A DNA stretch of 64,000 bases, taken from contig NZ_CP055305.1 in assembly GCF_013377995.1 (NCBI RefSeq), forward strand, positions 1,426,001 to 1,490,000, given 5' to 3'. Shown here piece after piece: positions 43,551-53,275 of the stretch; the first letter of the stretch is position 1; each line of letters starts with the position of its first letter. The notes beneath the pieces are model-generated. The model saw only the letters and a list, made by a program, of their open reading frames with translations. It was not told the DNA's origin and searched no databases. The DNA comes from Mannheimia pernigra (GTDB lineage: Bacteria; Pseudomonadota; Gammaproteobacteria; Enterobacterales; Pasteurellaceae). Position numbers and translations under genes: made by a program.

Positions 43551-45506
43551 TTGAACGATATGGTTAAAAATATTTTACTTTGGGTTGTGATTGCTGTTGT
43601 GCTGATGACAGCTTACGAAGGTTTCAATTCTAATTTTGGTAGTAGTTCAAACACCGTACCATATTCGACTTTTTTAAGTGATATCAAAGAGAATCGCTTA
43701 CAAGGTGTCGATTTTAAACAAAATAATGACACTATTATGGTGACAAAAAATGATGGTGCAACTTATCAAACTGTAATGCCAATGTATGATGAATACCTGA
43801 TGGCAGATTTAGCCAAGACGAATGCAGTGATTACAGGACAACCAGCGGAACGTAGAGGATTATTATCACAAATCTTAATTTCTTGGTTCCCGATGCTATT
43901 ATTAATTGGTTTCTACATCTTCTATATGCGACAAATGCAAGGTGGCGGCGGACGTGGAGCAATGGGGTTTGGCAAAAGCAAAGCAAAAATGCTGACTGCA
44001 GAAGAAATCAAAACTCGTTTTTCTGATGTTGCAGGTTGTGATGAAGCGAAAGAAGAAGTAGGTGAAGTGGTTGAATTTTTACGCGATCCAGCTAAATTCC
44101 AAAAACTAGGCGGACGTATTCCTAAAGGGATATTAATGGTAGGTCCTCCAGGTACGGGTAAAACCTTACTAGCCAAAGCCATTGCTGGTGAAGCTAAAGT
44201 GCCGTTTTTTACAATGGCGGGTTCAGACTTTGTAGAAATGTTTGTAGGTGTTGGTGCTTCTCGCGTTCGTGATTTATTTGAGCAAGCAAAGAAAAATGCA
44301 CCTTGTATTATTTTCATTGATGAAATTGATGCGGTTGGTCGTAAACGTGGTGGTGCAGGCTTTAGTGGTGGTAATGATGAGCGTGAACAAACACTGAACC
44401 AAATGCTCGTAGAAATGGATGGTTTTGAAGGTTCAGAAGGCGTAATTATTATTGCTGCCACAAACCGTGCGGATGTGCTTGATGATGCTCTAACACGTCC
44501 AGGTCGCTTTGACCGCCAAGTTACAGTAGATTTACCGAATGTGAAAGGGCGAGAGCAAATTTTGAAAGTTCACTTGAAAAAAGTACCGCTTGCAGAAGGT
44601 GTTGATCCAATGCAAATTGCACGAGGTACCCCTGGTTACTCAGGGGCACAATTAGCTAACTTGGTAAATGAAGCGGCATTGTTCGCCGCGCGTAAAAACA
44701 AGCGTGTAGTAACAATGGAAGACTTTGAAGAAGCCCGTGATAAAATCAATATGGGACCAGAGCGTCGTTCAAATACGATGACCGAAAAAGAGATCATCAA
44801 TACTGCTTATCACGAAGCTGGGCACGTTATTGTCGGTTATCTAATGCCAGAACACGACCCACTTAATAAAGTAACCATCGTACCTCGTGGTCAAGCGTTA
44901 GGTTTTGCCCAATTTTTACCAGAGGGCGACCGTGTAAGTGAAACTTTTACGAAATTAGAAAGCCAGCTTTCAACGCTATTTGCAGGGCGTATTGCAGAAG
45001 GGTTGATCTTTGGGGACGATAAAATTACCACTGGGGCTTCTTCGGATATCCACCGTGCAACGCAAATTGCACGTGCAATGGTAACACAGTGGGGATTCTC
45101 GAAAGAGTTAGGTCCAATCTTTTATCAAAATGAAGATGGAATGGGCGCAATTAAAGGCGTATCAGAAGAATCTCAAAAGCTGATTGATACTGAAATGCGT
45201 AAGATTATTGATAGAAACTATCAACGAGCAAAACAAACATTAGAAGACAATATGGACATCTTACACGCAATGAAAGATGCCTTATTAAAATACGAAACGC
45301 TTGATAGTAAACAAATTGATGATCTAATGGCTCGTCGTCCAGTAGGAGAACCTTCGGGTTGGAGTGATACACCTACAAAAGATGATAATGCAACGCCACC
45401 AAGTGGTGAGCAAGCAGCAGATACAACCTCTATCACTTTAGATGATAAGCCTGTTAAGGATAACAATATTGGCGATTCTCTGGCTGATTCTAAAGCTAGA
45501 GAGTGA
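43551..45506 (+). CDS. ftsH: ATP-dependent zinc metalloprotease FtsH
   Basis: 651-residue membrane protease: two N-terminal transmembrane helices flanking a periplasmic domain, an AAA domain with Walker A GPPGTGKT and the second region of homology ATNRADVLDDALTRPGRFDR, then the zinc site HEAGH. The TTG at 43551 is chosen because AGGGG lies seven bases before it; the ATG at 43560 is too far from that site. It degrades LpxC and misassembled membrane proteins, the process YejM restrains. folP-glmM, its usual E. coli neighbours, are not here. Confidence 0.96.
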   Translation: MNDMVKNILLWVVIAVVLMTAYEGFNSNFGSSSNTVPYSTFLSDIKENRLQGVDFKQNNDTIMVTKNDGATYQTVMPMYDEYLMADLAKTNAVITGQPAERRGLLSQILISWFPMLLLIGFYIFYMRQMQGGGGRGAMGFGKSKAKMLTAEEIKTRFSDVAGCDEAKEEVGEVVEFLRDPAKFQKLGGRIPKGILMVGPPGTGKTLLAKAIAGEAKVPFFTMAGSDFVEMFVGVGASRVRDLFEQAKKNAPCIIFIDEIDAVGRKRGGAGFSGGNDEREQTLNQMLVEMDGFEGSEGVIIIAATNRADVLDDALTRPGRFDRQVTVDLPNVKGREQILKVHLKKVPLAEGVDPMQIARGTPGYSGAQLANLVNEAALFAARKNKRVVTMEDFEEARDKINMGPERRSNTMTEKEIINTAYHEAGHVIVGYLMPEHDPLNKVTIVPRGQALGFAQFLPEGDRVSETFTKLESQLSTLFAGRIAEGLIFGDDKITTGASSDIHRATQIARAMVTQWGFSKELGPIFYQNEDGMGAIKGVSEESQKLIDTEMRKIIDRNYQRAKQTLEDNMDILHAMKDALLKYETLDSKQIDDLMARRPVGEPSGWSDTPTKDDNATPPSGEQAADTTSITLDDKPVKDNNIGDSLADSKARE

Positions 45507-45516
45507 TAGATAGATG

Positions 45517-45547
45517 AAAACCGAGAGTAATTTACTCTCGGTTTTTT
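45517..45547 (+). terminator. Terminator after ftsH
   Basis: CCGAGAGTAA (45521-45530) and TTACTCTCGG (45532-45541), flanked by A-run and T-run, form a typical intrinsic terminator. Confidence 0.9.
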
Positions 45548-45705
45548 GTTATGACAAGCGGTTATTTTTTATTAAAATTTTACCAATATAAGACATTAGG
45601 CGATTGTACTTATTTCTTTCCATTTGTAACAAATTTTTTACTAGCAAAAAGGTGCTTTCTCCACTAAAATCATTTTGTATGTTAATAAGAAAAACAGAGG
45701 TTATT

Positions 45706-46800
45706 ATGCAATTTTTCAAGATCGCTAATGAGGGAGTGAAATCGCTTTCGCCTTATCAAGCGGGCAAGCCTATCGAAGAGTTGGAGCGTGAATTAGGTAT
45801 TCAAAATATTATTAAACTTGCTTCAAATGAAAATCCATTTGGTTTTCCTGAGAGTGCGAAACAAGCAATTATTAGCCAGTTTGAACACCTCACTCGTTAC
45901 CCTGATTCAAATGGTTTTGAACTCAAATCAACGATTGCTAAAAAGTTCAATTTACACCCAAATCAAATTACCTTAGGTAATGGCTCAAATGATTTATTAG
46001 AGCTTTTTGCTCATACTTTTGCAAACGATAAAGATGAGATTATTTATTCACAATATGCCTTTATTGTTTATCCCCTTGTTACAAAAGCGATTAATGCAAT
46101 CGCGCGTGAAATTCCTGCAAAAAATTGGGGACATCATTTAGATGGTTTTTTAGCCGCAATCAATGAAAAAACCAAGCTTATTTTTATTGCAAACCCAAAT
46201 AATCCAACAGGAAATTTCTTAACTCAAGCTGAAATAGAAGCCTTTTTAGTAAAAGTGCCGAATAATGTAATTGTCGTCTTAGATGAGGCTTACACTGAAT
46301 TTACTGAAGTGGGAGAACGGGTTGATTCTTTTGGCTTATTAGCTAAATATCCAAATTTAATTGTTTCTCGCTCACTTTCTAAAGCCTATGGGTTGGCGGG
46401 CCTTCGTATTGGTTATGCCGTATCAAATTCTGAAATTGCTGATTTATTGAACCGTGTTCGCCAACCGTTTAATTGTAATAGCCTTGCGTTAGCCTCAGCG
46501 ATTGCAGTCATGAATGATGATGCGTTTGTGCAAAAAGTGGCAAAAAATAACCGCTTGGAAATGGCTCGTTATGAGGCGTTTTGTCAGGCAAATAGATTGG
46601 AATATATCCCTTCTAAAGGCAATTTTATTACGATTGACTTTAAATGCCCTGCGGTACCTATTTATGATGCACTATTGCGTGAAGGTGTGATTGTTCGCCC
46701 AATTGCAGGTTACGGAATGCCGAATCATTTGCGTGTGAGTATTGGATTGCCTGAAGAAAATGATAGATTCTTTGCTGCATTATTGAAAATTTTAGCTTAA
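45706..46800 (+). CDS. hisC: Histidinol-phosphate aminotransferase HisC
   Basis: 364 residues; PLP enzyme that transaminates imidazole-acetol phosphate in histidine synthesis and can act on aromatic amino acids. LASNENPFG near the start, ANPNNPTG, DEAYTEF and the PLP lysine in SRSLSKAYGLAGLRIGY are visible. The start MQFFK at 45706 has AGAGG upstream; a longer frame lacks a site. It is not in a his operon but directly before aroA, suggesting an aromatic-pathway role (HisC2 type). Confidence 0.9.
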   Translation: MQFFKIANEGVKSLSPYQAGKPIEELERELGIQNIIKLASNENPFGFPESAKQAIISQFEHLTRYPDSNGFELKSTIAKKFNLHPNQITLGNGSNDLLELFAHTFANDKDEIIYSQYAFIVYPLVTKAINAIAREIPAKNWGHHLDGFLAAINEKTKLIFIANPNNPTGNFLTQAEIEAFLVKVPNNVIVVLDEAYTEFTEVGERVDSFGLLAKYPNLIVSRSLSKAYGLAGLRIGYAVSNSEIADLLNRVRQPFNCNSLALASAIAVMNDDAFVQKVAKNNRLEMARYEAFCQANRLEYIPSKGNFITIDFKCPAVPIYDALLREGVIVRPIAGYGMPNHLRVSIGLPEENDRFFAALLKILA

Positions 46801-46844
46801 CAAGCGGTCTTTTTTTATCAAAATTTTACAAATTAAATGAACAA

Positions 46845-48143
46845 ATGGAAAAACTAACTCTAGCCCCCATTTCCCGTGTAGAAGGGGAAATTAATTTACC
46901 AGGCTCAAAAAGCCTTTCTAACCGTGCATTGTTACTCGCAGCCCTCGCTAAAGGTACAACACGGGTTACCAACTTATTAGATAGCGATGATATCCGCCAT
47001 ATGCTTAATGCCTTAAAAGCGCTAGGCGTGCAGTATGAATTATCCGCAGATAAAACTATTTGTGTAGTAGAAGGGATTGGCGGTGCTTTTCAGGCTCAGA
47101 ATGGCTTGTCTCTCTTTTTAGGCAATGCAGGCACAGCTATGCGTCCCTTAGCAGCTGCACTGTGTTTAAAGGGAGAAAGCAATGCTCAGATTATTTTAAC
47201 TGGCGAACCTCGAATGAAAGAGCGTCCAATACAGCATTTAGTGGATGCGTTACGTCAAGTCGGTGCGAACGTGCAATATTTAGAAAATGAGGGCTATCCT
47301 CCGCTTGCCATTACAAATAGTGGTTTAAACGGCGGAAAAGTACAAATTGATGGTTCTATATCTAGCCAATTTCTAACCGCATTGTTAATGTCAGCCCCAT
47401 TGGCGGAAAATGATATGGAAATTGAGATTATTGGCGATCTAGTATCAAAACCTTATATCGATATTACTCTTGCGATGATGAGTGATTTTGGTGTAAGCAT
47501 TGAAAATCGTGATTACAAAACGTTTTTAGTGAAAGGAAATCAACGCTATATTGCACCAAAAGGCAATTACTTGGTGGAAGGCGATGCCTCATCGGCTTCT
47601 TACTTTTTGGCAGCGGGAGCAATTAAAGGCAATGTAAAAGTAACGGGTATTGGTAAAAAATCAATACAAGGTGACCGCTTGTTTGCTGATGTGTTAGAGA
47701 AAATGGGAGCAAAAATTACTTGGGGAGACGATTTCATTCAAGCAGAGCAGATGCCATTAAAAGGTGTTGATATGGATATGAATCACATTCCCGATGCCGC
47801 AATGACGATTGCTACAGCAGCCCTTTTTGCGGAAGGGGAAACTGTTATTCGTAATATCTATAATTGGCGAGTAAAAGAAACAGACCGTTTAACTGCAATG
47901 GCAACTGAACTACGTAAAATTGGCGCAGAAGTTGAAGAAGGGAAAGATTTTATCCGTATTCAACCACTTGTGTTAGATAAATTCCAACACGCAGACATTG
48001 AAACCTATAACGATCATCGAATGGCGATGTGTTTTTCACTTATCGCATTATCGGATACGCCAGTAACGATTTTAGATCCAAATTGTACAGCGAAGACATT
48101 CCCAACCTATTTTACTGAGTTTGAAAAATTATCGGTAAGATAA
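46845..48143 (+). CDS. aroA: 5-enolpyruvylshikimate-3-phosphate synthase AroA
   Basis: 432 residues; sixth step of the shikimate pathway. Conserved blocks are LPGSKSLSNRALLLAALA, FLGNAGTAMRPLAAAL (with the class I glycine and proline region) and YNDHRMAMCFSLIAL. It follows hisC by 44 bp that hold an uptake signal. Full length and intact. Confidence 0.97.
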   Translation: MEKLTLAPISRVEGEINLPGSKSLSNRALLLAALAKGTTRVTNLLDSDDIRHMLNALKALGVQYELSADKTICVVEGIGGAFQAQNGLSLFLGNAGTAMRPLAAALCLKGESNAQIILTGEPRMKERPIQHLVDALRQVGANVQYLENEGYPPLAITNSGLNGGKVQIDGSISSQFLTALLMSAPLAENDMEIEIIGDLVSKPYIDITLAMMSDFGVSIENRDYKTFLVKGNQRYIAPKGNYLVEGDASSASYFLAAGAIKGNVKVTGIGKKSIQGDRLFADVLEKMGAKITWGDDFIQAEQMPLKGVDMDMNHIPDAAMTIATAALFAEGETVIRNIYNWRVKETDRLTAMATELRKIGAEVEEGKDFIRIQPLVLDKFQHADIETYNDHRMAMCFSLIALSDTPVTILDPNCTAKTFPTYFTEFEKLSVR

Positions 48144-48147
48144 AACT

Positions 48148-48181
48148 AAAAAGGATTTAGCTTAAAGCTAAATCCTTTTTT
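48148..48181. terminator. Terminator between aroA and ygiM
   Basis: AAAAAGGATTTAGCTT (48148-48163) and AAGCTAAATCCTTTTT (48165-48180) form a long stem with a small loop and T-run; it serves both convergent genes. Confidence 0.9.
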
Positions 48182-48191
48182 AGGTTATATG

Positions 48192-48800
48192 CTATAGCCA
48201 GCCGCCGTTATTACGTTTTCGGCGAGGAATCAGTAATGGCACAATTAAGCCAAGTAATAATCCTGCACCTAATACGGTACCGCCGTAAATGAACCATTGA
48301 ATCACAATTTCACGTTTTTCAGAATCGTGCATCGTTTCTAAATCACGATTTTTATTTTTTAAGATTTCTAGCTCACGCTTTAGTTGTGAATTTTCAGCCA
48401 CTAAAGCGCTGCTTTTTTGTATAGCATCTTGTGTTCTTCTCTGCATTTCTGCAGTACGTTGTTGCCACTCAGCATCAATTTTACTTAAGCGATTAGCCAA
48501 ATCTTGCACTTGCTGATTTAATTGTGGAATGCGCTCTTTCGGACTGGCTGTATTGCTTAAATCTGAGTTTAAAACCCATCCCTCACGATTTCTAGCATCT
48601 CTAATTAAGCTATAACGTTCTTTTTTATCTAATACTTTTACCTTCTCGCCTGCTTGGATCGCACCAGAAATTCTAAAATTATCTCCTGCACCTTTACGCA
48701 TATAGGTACTAAGATTTTCGCTAATATATTGCGTTTGAGCCAGTGTAGGTAAAGCTGTACAGCACATAAGCCCTGCGAGCAAATAAACGATTTTTTTCAT
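48192..48800 (-). CDS. ygiM: TIGR04211-type SH3 domain protein (YgiM-like)
   Basis: 202 residues. Signal peptide (ends near TLA), a bacterial SH3 domain (about 25-85; YMRKGAGDNFRISGAIQAGEKVKVL), a coiled coil (about 90-160) and a C-terminal transmembrane helix followed by the basic tail RRKRNNGG. This is the YgiM layout, an envelope protein of unclear role. It is followed on the plus side by the phosphate transporter genes in the same direction, 65 bp upstream of it. Confidence 0.85.
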   Translation of the reverse strand: MKKIVYLLAGLMCCTALPTLAQTQYISENLSTYMRKGAGDNFRISGAIQAGEKVKVLDKKERYSLIRDARNREGWVLNSDLSNTASPKERIPQLNQQVQDLANRLSKIDAEWQQRTAEMQRRTQDAIQKSSALVAENSQLKRELEILKNKNRDLETMHDSEKREIVIQWFIYGGTVLGAGLLLGLIVPLLIPRRKRNNGGWL

Positions 48801-48865
48801 AACCCTCCCTGCAATCTAAAGTGGCGAAGGGGTAAACAGAATCACCCCTAAGAATAGTAAGTGAA

Positions 48866-50131
48866 TTAAATAAAAATTACACTCAAAATATGGTAAATCA
48901 CAATCGCAAGTAATGCACCTGCTGGTAGTGTGATGACCCAAGACGCAATAATATTGCGAATGACGTCAAGATTAAGTGCGGCAATACCTCGTGCAAAGGC
49001 AACACCAATTACAGCACCTACAAGAGTTTGAGTTGTCGAAATTGGAAGCCCCGTACCTGAGGCAATGACAACTGTAATTGAACAAGCAAATTGTGCGGCA
49101 AAACCACGACTTGGCGTTAAGTCTGTAATGCCTGTACCGATAGTTCCCATTACTTTATGCCCCATTACGGCAAGACCAATGGCGATACCCACAGCACCTA
49201 ATGGTAGAACCCAAGGAGCCATGATAGTCTTTCCTTCAATTATACCGCCATGATCAACGATAGATACTACCGCCGCTAAAGGTCCGATGGCGTTAGCAAC
49301 GTCATTTGAACCATGTGCAAAAGCCATTGCACAAGCCGTAATTAGCATTAAAATACTAAATACTTTTTCTACGCCGCTGAATGCAGAGCTATCTTTTAGA
49401 CTCGTTTTAAATACATTACTACGAAGATAAAAAACGCAAATAACCGCACAAATTACAGCAATTGTTGCTGAAAGAATGGCAGTTTGTAAGCCAGTTAAAT
49501 TTAAACCAACGTGTTTAAGCCCTTTTTCTAACGTAACGATACAAATAATAAAGACGGTTAGAGCAGTATAATAAGGAGCATACTTCTCTGCATTTTTCAT
49601 TGGGGCTTCAGTATCAAAAATCATCTTTTGTGTAGAGGTAAAGATGAAATAGGCAACAATCCCTGCAATAAATGGAGTAATAAACCAGCTACCTACAATA
49701 CCGCTAAATTGAGACCATTGCACTGCTTCCATTCCAACTGAAATTACTGCAAAACCAACAATTGCCCCAATAATAGAGTGTGTCGTTGAAACTGGCCAAC
49801 CTTTTTGTGAGGCAACTACTAACCAGATACCCGCTGCAAAGAGTGCTGACATCATACCGAGAATAAGTATGTCAGGATGCCCTATAAAAGCATCAGTAGA
49901 AATGATACCGCTTTTAATAGTCTCCGCGACTTCTCCACCTGCAAGATAAGCACCAAAAAATTCAAAAACTAATGCAATATAGATAGCTTGTTTGGCGGTA
50001 ATAGTACGAGAACCGACAGCAGTCCCCATTGCATTTGCGACGTCATTAGCACCTATACCAAAGGCCATAATAAAGCCAAAAATAGCGGTAATGACGACGA
50101 TAATAAACCCGTAGTTATTAATCAGTTCCAT
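48866..50131 (-). CDS. Inorganic phosphate transporter, Pit family
   Basis: 421-residue membrane protein with about ten helices. The two PiT signatures are GANDVANAMGTAVGS near the N-terminus and HGSNDVANAIGPLAAV after the central loop. It is expected to import metal-phosphate by proton symport (PHO4 family). It lies nine bases after the PhoU-like gene, the common pairing in Pasteurellaceae. Confidence 0.92.
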   Translation of the reverse strand: MELINNYGFIIVVITAIFGFIMAFGIGANDVANAMGTAVGSRTITAKQAIYIALVFEFFGAYLAGGEVAETIKSGIISTDAFIGHPDILILGMMSALFAAGIWLVVASQKGWPVSTTHSIIGAIVGFAVISVGMEAVQWSQFSGIVGSWFITPFIAGIVAYFIFTSTQKMIFDTEAPMKNAEKYAPYYTALTVFIICIVTLEKGLKHVGLNLTGLQTAILSATIAVICAVICVFYLRSNVFKTSLKDSSAFSGVEKVFSILMLITACAMAFAHGSNDVANAIGPLAAVVSIVDHGGIIEGKTIMAPWVLPLGAVGIAIGLAVMGHKVMGTIGTGITDLTPSRGFAAQFACSITVVIASGTGLPISTTQTLVGAVIGVAFARGIAALNLDVIRNIIASWVITLPAGALLAIVIYHILSVIFI

Positions 50132-50140
50132 TGTAACTTC

Positions 50141-50821
50141 CTATGATTTAGCTAACATCAATTCAATTCGAGAACCGATTCGTTGGGCTTGATCGGCTAA
50201 AACACTAATACGTTCGATACATTTATATAAGAACATAACATCAATTGGGTTAAGTGTTTTTTCTAATGATAATAGTGTATGACGTAATGTGATTTGATAT
50301 TGATCTGTATCATCTTCAATTTGGTCAAGTTCAAGGATCATTTTATTGACGAAATCAAGCTCTCTGCCTCTAAAGCCAGTTTCTAACAATTGATCCATTT
50401 CATCTAATACCTTGCTAACTTGACGACTAGCGTCAATGCTACGAGAAAGGAATTTTTTGAAAAGCGGTTGCATTTCAGTAGGAATGACTAATTGACGTCC
50501 AATGATACGGCCAGAAATATCTCTTGAGTAGTTTGCCAGTTTGTCTAGCTGTGTAACTAACTCTAATAAGTCTGTTCTTTCGAGAGGCATAAATAAGCCA
50601 CGAGGGAGTTTTAAGCGAATTTCACGTTTTAAAGAGTCTGCTCGGCGTTCTAAATCAACTATTTGACCTCGCACTTCTGCTGCTTTTTCCCAATTATGTA
50701 CAAAAGTAGCTTCAAAAAAAGGTTCTAATAACTCGCTACATTCTGTCACTTTATTGGAGTGTTTTTGCAGCGGTTTAAGTGGGGACTGGGCGAATAAACC
50801 TAAAATGTTATTCAATGCCAT
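50141..50821 (-). CDS. PhoU-like DUF47 protein (TIGR00153)
   Basis: 226 residues, all helical, soluble: LKPLQKHSNKVTECSELLEPFF, VDLERRADSLKREIRLKLPRGLFMPLERTDLLELV. The TIGR00153/DUF47 family is found next to Pit transporters and is thought to regulate them. It is the first gene of the pair, with a divergent dnaB behind an intergenic region carrying an inverted uptake pair. Confidence 0.9.
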   Translation of the reverse strand: MALNNILGLFAQSPLKPLQKHSNKVTECSELLEPFFEATFVHNWEKAAEVRGQIVDLERRADSLKREIRLKLPRGLFMPLERTDLLELVTQLDKLANYSRDISGRIIGRQLVIPTEMQPLFKKFLSRSIDASRQVSKVLDEMDQLLETGFRGRELDFVNKMILELDQIEDDTDQYQITLRHTLLSLEKTLNPIDVMFLYKCIERISVLADQAQRIGSRIELMLAKS

Positions 50822-50922
50822 AGAATATCTCCATAATGATAATATTTACAAGGACTCTAAAAAGTCCTGCGTATTTTACTTGATGTATTCATAAAGATCA
50901 CGATATAAAGCCTGTTTTTTGA

Positions 50923-50980
50923 ACAAGCGGTTGAGTTTTGTGAGAATTTTGTAACATTTTGAATAAATCCAATCGCTTGT
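50923..50980. repeat. Inverted uptake signals between the PhoU-like gene and dnaB
   Basis: ACAAGCGGT (50923-50931) and TCGCTTGT (50973-50980) face each other. They lie between divergent genes, where a terminator is not needed, so uptake rather than termination may explain them here. Confidence 0.6.
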
Positions 50981-51067
50981 AGTTCTTTCTGGAAAATGCA
51001 AATTTCAATTTAATTCAAATTCCGATAAACTATAGACAGTCAAAAAGATCATTAATAAGAGATAAAA

Positions 51068-52531
51068 ATGGCAGAATATAACGGAACATCCCGTGGAAAA
51101 ATGAACGATAAACAAGTCGAGCAAATCAGTATTTCCCCCCACTCTATTGAGGCAGAACAGGCAGTGCTTGGCGGTATTATGCTGAGTAACGAGCATTGGG
51201 ATAACGTTGCAGAGCGTCTGCAACCGCACGACTTTTATAACTACGCACATCGTATTATTTTTGAGCAAATGGCGGATTTGGTGCGAGCAAATAAGCCCGT
51301 TGATATTATTACCCTAGACCAAGCGTTAAAAGATAAGGGCGTGTTACAAGATGTAGGAGGCTTTGCTTATCTTGCCGAAATTTCAAAAAATACGCCAAGT
51401 GCCGCTAATATTCTTGCTTATGCGAATATCGTACGTGATCGTTCTGATTTAAGAAGCGTGATCAGTGCGGGAAATAAAATTGCGGAAATGGGTTATAAAA
51501 CCAAAGGGCGAACGTCTAAAGAAGTGTTGGATGAAGCCGAGCGAATTGTATTTGAAATTGCGGAAAAACGCCACAATGCAAATGAAGGTCCGCAACGTAT
51601 TGATGATATTTTATTAAAAACGCTCGCAAGAATGGATATGCTATCTAAAAATCGCCATAATGGCGGGATAACTGGCGTTTCAACAGGCTTTACCGATCTG
51701 AATAAAAAAACAGCAGGTTTACAGCCATCTGATTTGATTATTGTGGCAGCACGCCCTTCAATGGGGAAAACTACCTTTGCGATGAATCTGTGTGAAAATG
51801 CGTCATTACTGGATATTGAAGACAAAGATGACTTAGATGAAAATGGCAATCCGAAGAAAAAACCAGCAAAACCAGTGTTAATTTTCAGCCTTGAAATGCC
51901 AGCAGACCAAATTATGATGCGTATGTTGGCGTCACTTTCTCGGGTGGATCAAACTAAGATCCGAACTGGGCAAATTTCAGATGATGAAGACACGGCGAAA
52001 ATTTCCAGCACAATGGCCATTTTACAGGAGCGGAATAATATCTATATTGATGATAGTTCAGGCTTAACACCCACAGAGCTTCGCTCTAGAGCCAGACGTA
52101 TTTATCGTGAAAATGGTGGCTTGAGCTTGATTATGGTGGATTATTTGCAGTTAATGCGAGCCCCAGGTTTTTCTGAAAACCGAACTCTTGAAATCGCAGA
52201 AATTTCTCGCTCATTAAAAGCCTTAGCCAAAGAGTTAGAAGTACCTGTAGTGGCACTTTCTCAGTTAAACCGTAGCTTAGAACAACGTGCAGACAAACGC
52301 CCTGTCAACTCTGATTTACGTGAGTCTGGTTCTATTGAGCAAGATGCAGACTTAATTATGTTTATTTATCGTGATGAAGTATATAACGATAATTCCGATC
52401 TCAAGGGCATTGCTGAAATTATTATTGGTAAACAGCGTAATGGCCCAATTGGGCGTGTGAGATTAACGTTTCAGGGGCAATATTCCCGATTTGATAATTA
52501 TAGTGGTGGACATTATGACGATGAATACTAA
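51068..52531 (+). CDS. dnaB: Replicative DNA helicase DnaB
   Basis: 487 residues. N-terminal DnaB domain (SIEAEQAVLGGIMLSNEHWD), linker, and RecA-type helicase domain with Walker A ARPSMGKTT and the QLNRSLEQRADKRP block. Between the Walker A helix and LIFSLEMP there is an extra charged stretch of about 18 residues (around 252-269, DKDDLDENGNPKKKPAKP) absent from E. coli DnaB; it is too short to be an intein. AAGAG precedes the ATG. ycgL follows directly. Confidence 0.97.
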   Translation: MAEYNGTSRGKMNDKQVEQISISPHSIEAEQAVLGGIMLSNEHWDNVAERLQPHDFYNYAHRIIFEQMADLVRANKPVDIITLDQALKDKGVLQDVGGFAYLAEISKNTPSAANILAYANIVRDRSDLRSVISAGNKIAEMGYKTKGRTSKEVLDEAERIVFEIAEKRHNANEGPQRIDDILLKTLARMDMLSKNRHNGGITGVSTGFTDLNKKTAGLQPSDLIIVAARPSMGKTTFAMNLCENASLLDIEDKDDLDENGNPKKKPAKPVLIFSLEMPADQIMMRMLASLSRVDQTKIRTGQISDDEDTAKISSTMAILQERNNIYIDDSSGLTPTELRSRARRIYRENGGLSLIMVDYLQLMRAPGFSENRTLEIAEISRSLKALAKELEVPVVALSQLNRSLEQRADKRPVNSDLRESGSIEQDADLIMFIYRDEVYNDNSDLKGIAEIIIGKQRNGPIGRVRLTFQGQYSRFDNYSGGHYDDEY

Positions 52532-52535
52532 GCCA

Positions 52536-52817
52536 ATGACGCTTTGTGCGATTTACAAAAGCAAAATAAAAGAAGAAATGTATTTATATGTAGAGAAGCG
52601 AAATCAATTTGAACAGGTACCAGAAACGTTACGCCAAATGTTTGGCAAGCCTGAATTTGTGATGATGTTTAACTTAATGGGCGACAAGCCTCTCGTTCGA
52701 GCTAAAAATGAAGAGGTTCTGCAAAAATTAGCAGAGCAAGGCTACTATTTGCAAATGCCACCTCCGCCTGAAAATCTGCACCACGCTTTTCTTGCACAAC
52801 ATAAAGGGAAGAAATAA
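52536..52817 (+). CDS. ycgL: YcgL-domain protein
   Basis: 93 residues from MTLCAIYKSKIKEEMYLYVEK; the family pattern VPETLRQMFGKPEFVMMF and GYYLQMPPPPENL is clear. In-frame ATGs at 52521 and further upstream overlap dnaB and are less likely by alignment to relatives. No good ribosome site is seen, so translation may be coupled to dnaB, which ends four bases before. Function is unknown. Its stop overlaps the nrdR start (TAATG). Confidence 0.88.
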   Translation: MTLCAIYKSKIKEEMYLYVEKRNQFEQVPETLRQMFGKPEFVMMFNLMGDKPLVRAKNEEVLQKLAEQGYYLQMPPPPENLHHAFLAQHKGKK

Positions 52818-53266
52818 TGCGTTGTCCATTTTGCTCAATGGAAGAAACTAAGGTAGTTGACTCACGATTAGCTGCAAATGGCTACCAAATTCGCCGTCGT
52901 CGTGAGTGCGTAGGGTGTAAAGAACGCTTTACTACTTTTGAATCGGCGGAATTAGTTGTGCCTTATGTCATTAAAAATAATGGTAATCGAGAGCCATTTG
53001 ATGCGGAAAAACTCAGAGTGGGCTTAAGACGTGCGTTAAATAAACGCCCCGTGAGTACTGATGATGTTGAAAAAGCGATTAGTCAAATGATTATTCAGTT
53101 ACAAGCTATGGGGGAGCGAGAAGTACCGAGTCGCCATATTGGCACTCTTGCAATGAATGTGCTAAAACAGTTAGATAAAGTTGCCTATATCCGTTTTGCC
53201 TCTATTTATTTGAGCTTTAGCGATATTGAAGAATTTACGAAAGAAATAGAGAAACTAAAAGAATAA
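52817..53266 (+). CDS. nrdR: Transcriptional repressor NrdR
   Basis: 149 residues; zinc-ribbon (CPFCSMEETKVVDSR...CVGCKERFTTFE) plus ATP-cone domain, the repressor of ribonucleotide reductase genes. Conserved RRRRECVGCKERFTTFE and the ATP-cone AEKLRVGLRRALNKRPV are present. One-base overlap with ycgL, nine bases before yaaA. Confidence 0.96.
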   Translation: MRCPFCSMEETKVVDSRLAANGYQIRRRRECVGCKERFTTFESAELVVPYVIKNNGNREPFDAEKLRVGLRRALNKRPVSTDDVEKAISQMIIQLQAMGEREVPSRHIGTLAMNVLKQLDKVAYIRFASIYLSFSDIEEFTKEIEKLKE

Positions 53267-53275
53267 AGGATAAGT

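Noticed and set aside
51822..51875. Possible intein in DnaB
   Set aside because: Only about 18 extra residues and no splicing motifs; inteins are over 130 residues.
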